Below the pieces are notes generated by a model. That model had not been told where the DNA came from, made no database searches, and worked only from the letters and a program-made list of their open reading frames with translations. A DNA stretch of 6,655 bases from an uncultured Methylobacter sp. (GTDB lineage: Bacteria > Pseudomonadota > Gammaproteobacteria > Methylococcales > Methylomonadaceae): NCBI GenBank assembly GCA_903831545.1, contig CAIKYI010000421.1, forward strand, positions 1 through 6,655, written 5' to 3'. Both the position numbers and the translations under genes were made by a program. Below are positions 5,763 to 6,655 of the stretch, one piece after another (the stretch's first letter is position 1; each line of letters starts with the position of its first letter).

Positions 5763-6655
5763 TTACAAAAAAACAGGGTTAATTTGATACTCTGGTAAAG
5801 GTGGTCGCCCTCTGTTTCCGGTGGCCGGTTTTCTCTGCATCATTAGCCAGTGTTCATCTATAAGAACACCACAAGCCGCTTCCACTTCTGGCCTATCTTT
5901 CAAACCATGCCAGCCTTTGTCGTAAACAGTTTTACTTGTGAAGGGGTTAGGTATTGCCCCGGCTTTTATCTTTTCTGCCAGTCTTACCGCCGCTTCATGC
6001 TCTGGACTTTCAGCCATTGCATAAATTCGCCTTGCGTGTGATTCCAGATAACCGCACCACTCAACCGCCAGCATTGCAGCCGGTGCTGATACATTGCCCC
6101 GCGCTTTGCCGTCTGCAATATCAATGCAATGGAATATCAAAGCTAATGAAGGCATCAGAGAACGGAACTTCCCGAAGTGTTCAACCATCAAGGGGTTTGT
6201 TTCTTGTTGAATCTTGACGGTTTGTAACTCAGTGAGCCATTGATTAAATATTGCCTGCCCGTCTGCATCAAATCGAAAGTAAGGCCGCTCGTCATACTCA
6301 GATTTAACCGCGCCACATCCTATAAAATCCAGTTCAGCCAATGCCTTGATAATATCGAAGGCGCGTAGCTTCTCCGCTTTATTCGGTATGGTGTCGATTA
6401 ACTGCCAGTGTTCCGGCTCATCAGGCCACACGGCAAGCTGTAAGCGTTGCATCAATCCATCATTACACCCGTTCATAGCTTCATACAGATAACGGCGTAA
6501 TTTATCCGGCTGTATGCCACCCAATAGACTGATGCAGATATTCGGTGCTTCAGTTAAGCCACGCCCTATCTTGAAGTCAGTATAAGAACCATTGCCGTTC
6601 CACCCCTCCAAAAAATAGGCGCGTTCATCTGATCCCTGTACAGAGTCCCACTTCA
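5763..6655 (-). CDS. DUF3987 (YfjI-like) primase/helicase-associated protein, C-terminal part
   Basis: About 296 C-terminal residues of a larger protein are visible; the reading frame is open through the right edge, so the TTG at 6611 is internal and not a start. Diagnostic pieces are DERAYFLEGWNGNGSY, LLGGIQPDKLRRYL and DGLMQRLQLAVWPDEPE in the first third of the fragment. These match my knowledge of DUF3987, a family carried by phages and integrated islands and often fused or linked to primase/helicase modules, so a role in replication of the element is likely. Any nucleotide-binding motifs would be in the missing N-terminal part. The C-terminal end (GNRGRPPLPEYQINP) resembles the winged-helix-like finish seen in such proteins. 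It is the first visible gene of the run of small genes that follows with little or no spacing. Confidence 0.88.
   Translation of the reverse strand, partial: KWDSVQGSDERAYFLEGWNGNGSYTDFKIGRGLTEAPNICISLLGGIQPDKLRRYLYEAMNGCNDGLMQRLQLAVWPDEPEHWQLIDTIPNKAEKLRAFDIIKALAELDFIGCGAVKSEYDERPYFRFDADGQAIFNQWLTELQTVKIQQETNPLMVEHFGKFRSLMPSLALIFHCIDIADGKARGNVSAPAAMLAVEWCGYLESHARRIYAMAESPEHEAAVRLAEKIKAGAIPNPFTSKTVYDKGWHGLKDRPEVEAACGVLIDEHWLMMQRKPATGNRGRPPLPEYQINPVFL

Noticed and set aside
6609..6611. TTG at 6611 as the start of the DUF3987 gene
   Set aside because: The frame is open to the window edge, and the upstream residues DERAYF match the conserved family sequence, so the start is outside the window.
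1..6655. CRISPR array, tRNA or rRNA gene, complete insertion sequence
   Set aside because: I saw no regularly spaced repeats, no cloverleaf-like sequence and no transposase in any frame.

Overview
All well-supported genes in this 6.66-kb window lie on the minus strand, so the window is read right to left. Two modules are separated by a gene-poor stretch. The right module is a fragment of a mobile genomic island: the C-terminal part of a DUF3987 (YfjI-like) primase/helicase-associated protein that runs off the right edge, followed by three small conserved-hypothetical-type genes (135, 196 and 70 codons). These are tightly packed, with a 13-bp gap, a 1-bp stop/start overlap and a 113-bp out-of-frame overlap. 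Two terminator-like hairpins follow, then a small 54-codon candidate gene with a good ribosome binding site.

The left module is part of a type I restriction-modification locus: an uncharacterised, strongly acidic 317-residue protein, then hsdM (690 residues, methyltransferase) and hsdS (specificity subunit, 235 residues visible, cut by the left edge). hsdM and hsdS overlap by ATGA. No hsdR is visible; if present it lies beyond the left edge. HsdM and HsdS together would form the modification methyltransferase that marks the host DNA, with HsdS choosing the target sequence.

Between the modules (about 3792-4297) there is no convincing gene. The 4463-4651 stretch holds the hairpins and a cluster of CTATAG-centred repeats that look like a regulatory site.

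The organism is probably a gammaproteobacterium or related proteobacterium of moderate-to-low GC. This is inferred from the style of the island genes and the protein sequences, and methylotroph-like lineages come to mind, but nothing in the window proves it. The architecture (replication-type island gene, small cargo proteins, restriction-modification cargo) is typical of a defence-carrying island. I see no clear evidence of a wholly new system. The best candidates for novelty are the acidic gene at the head of the restriction-modification operon and the overlapping gene pair of the right module.
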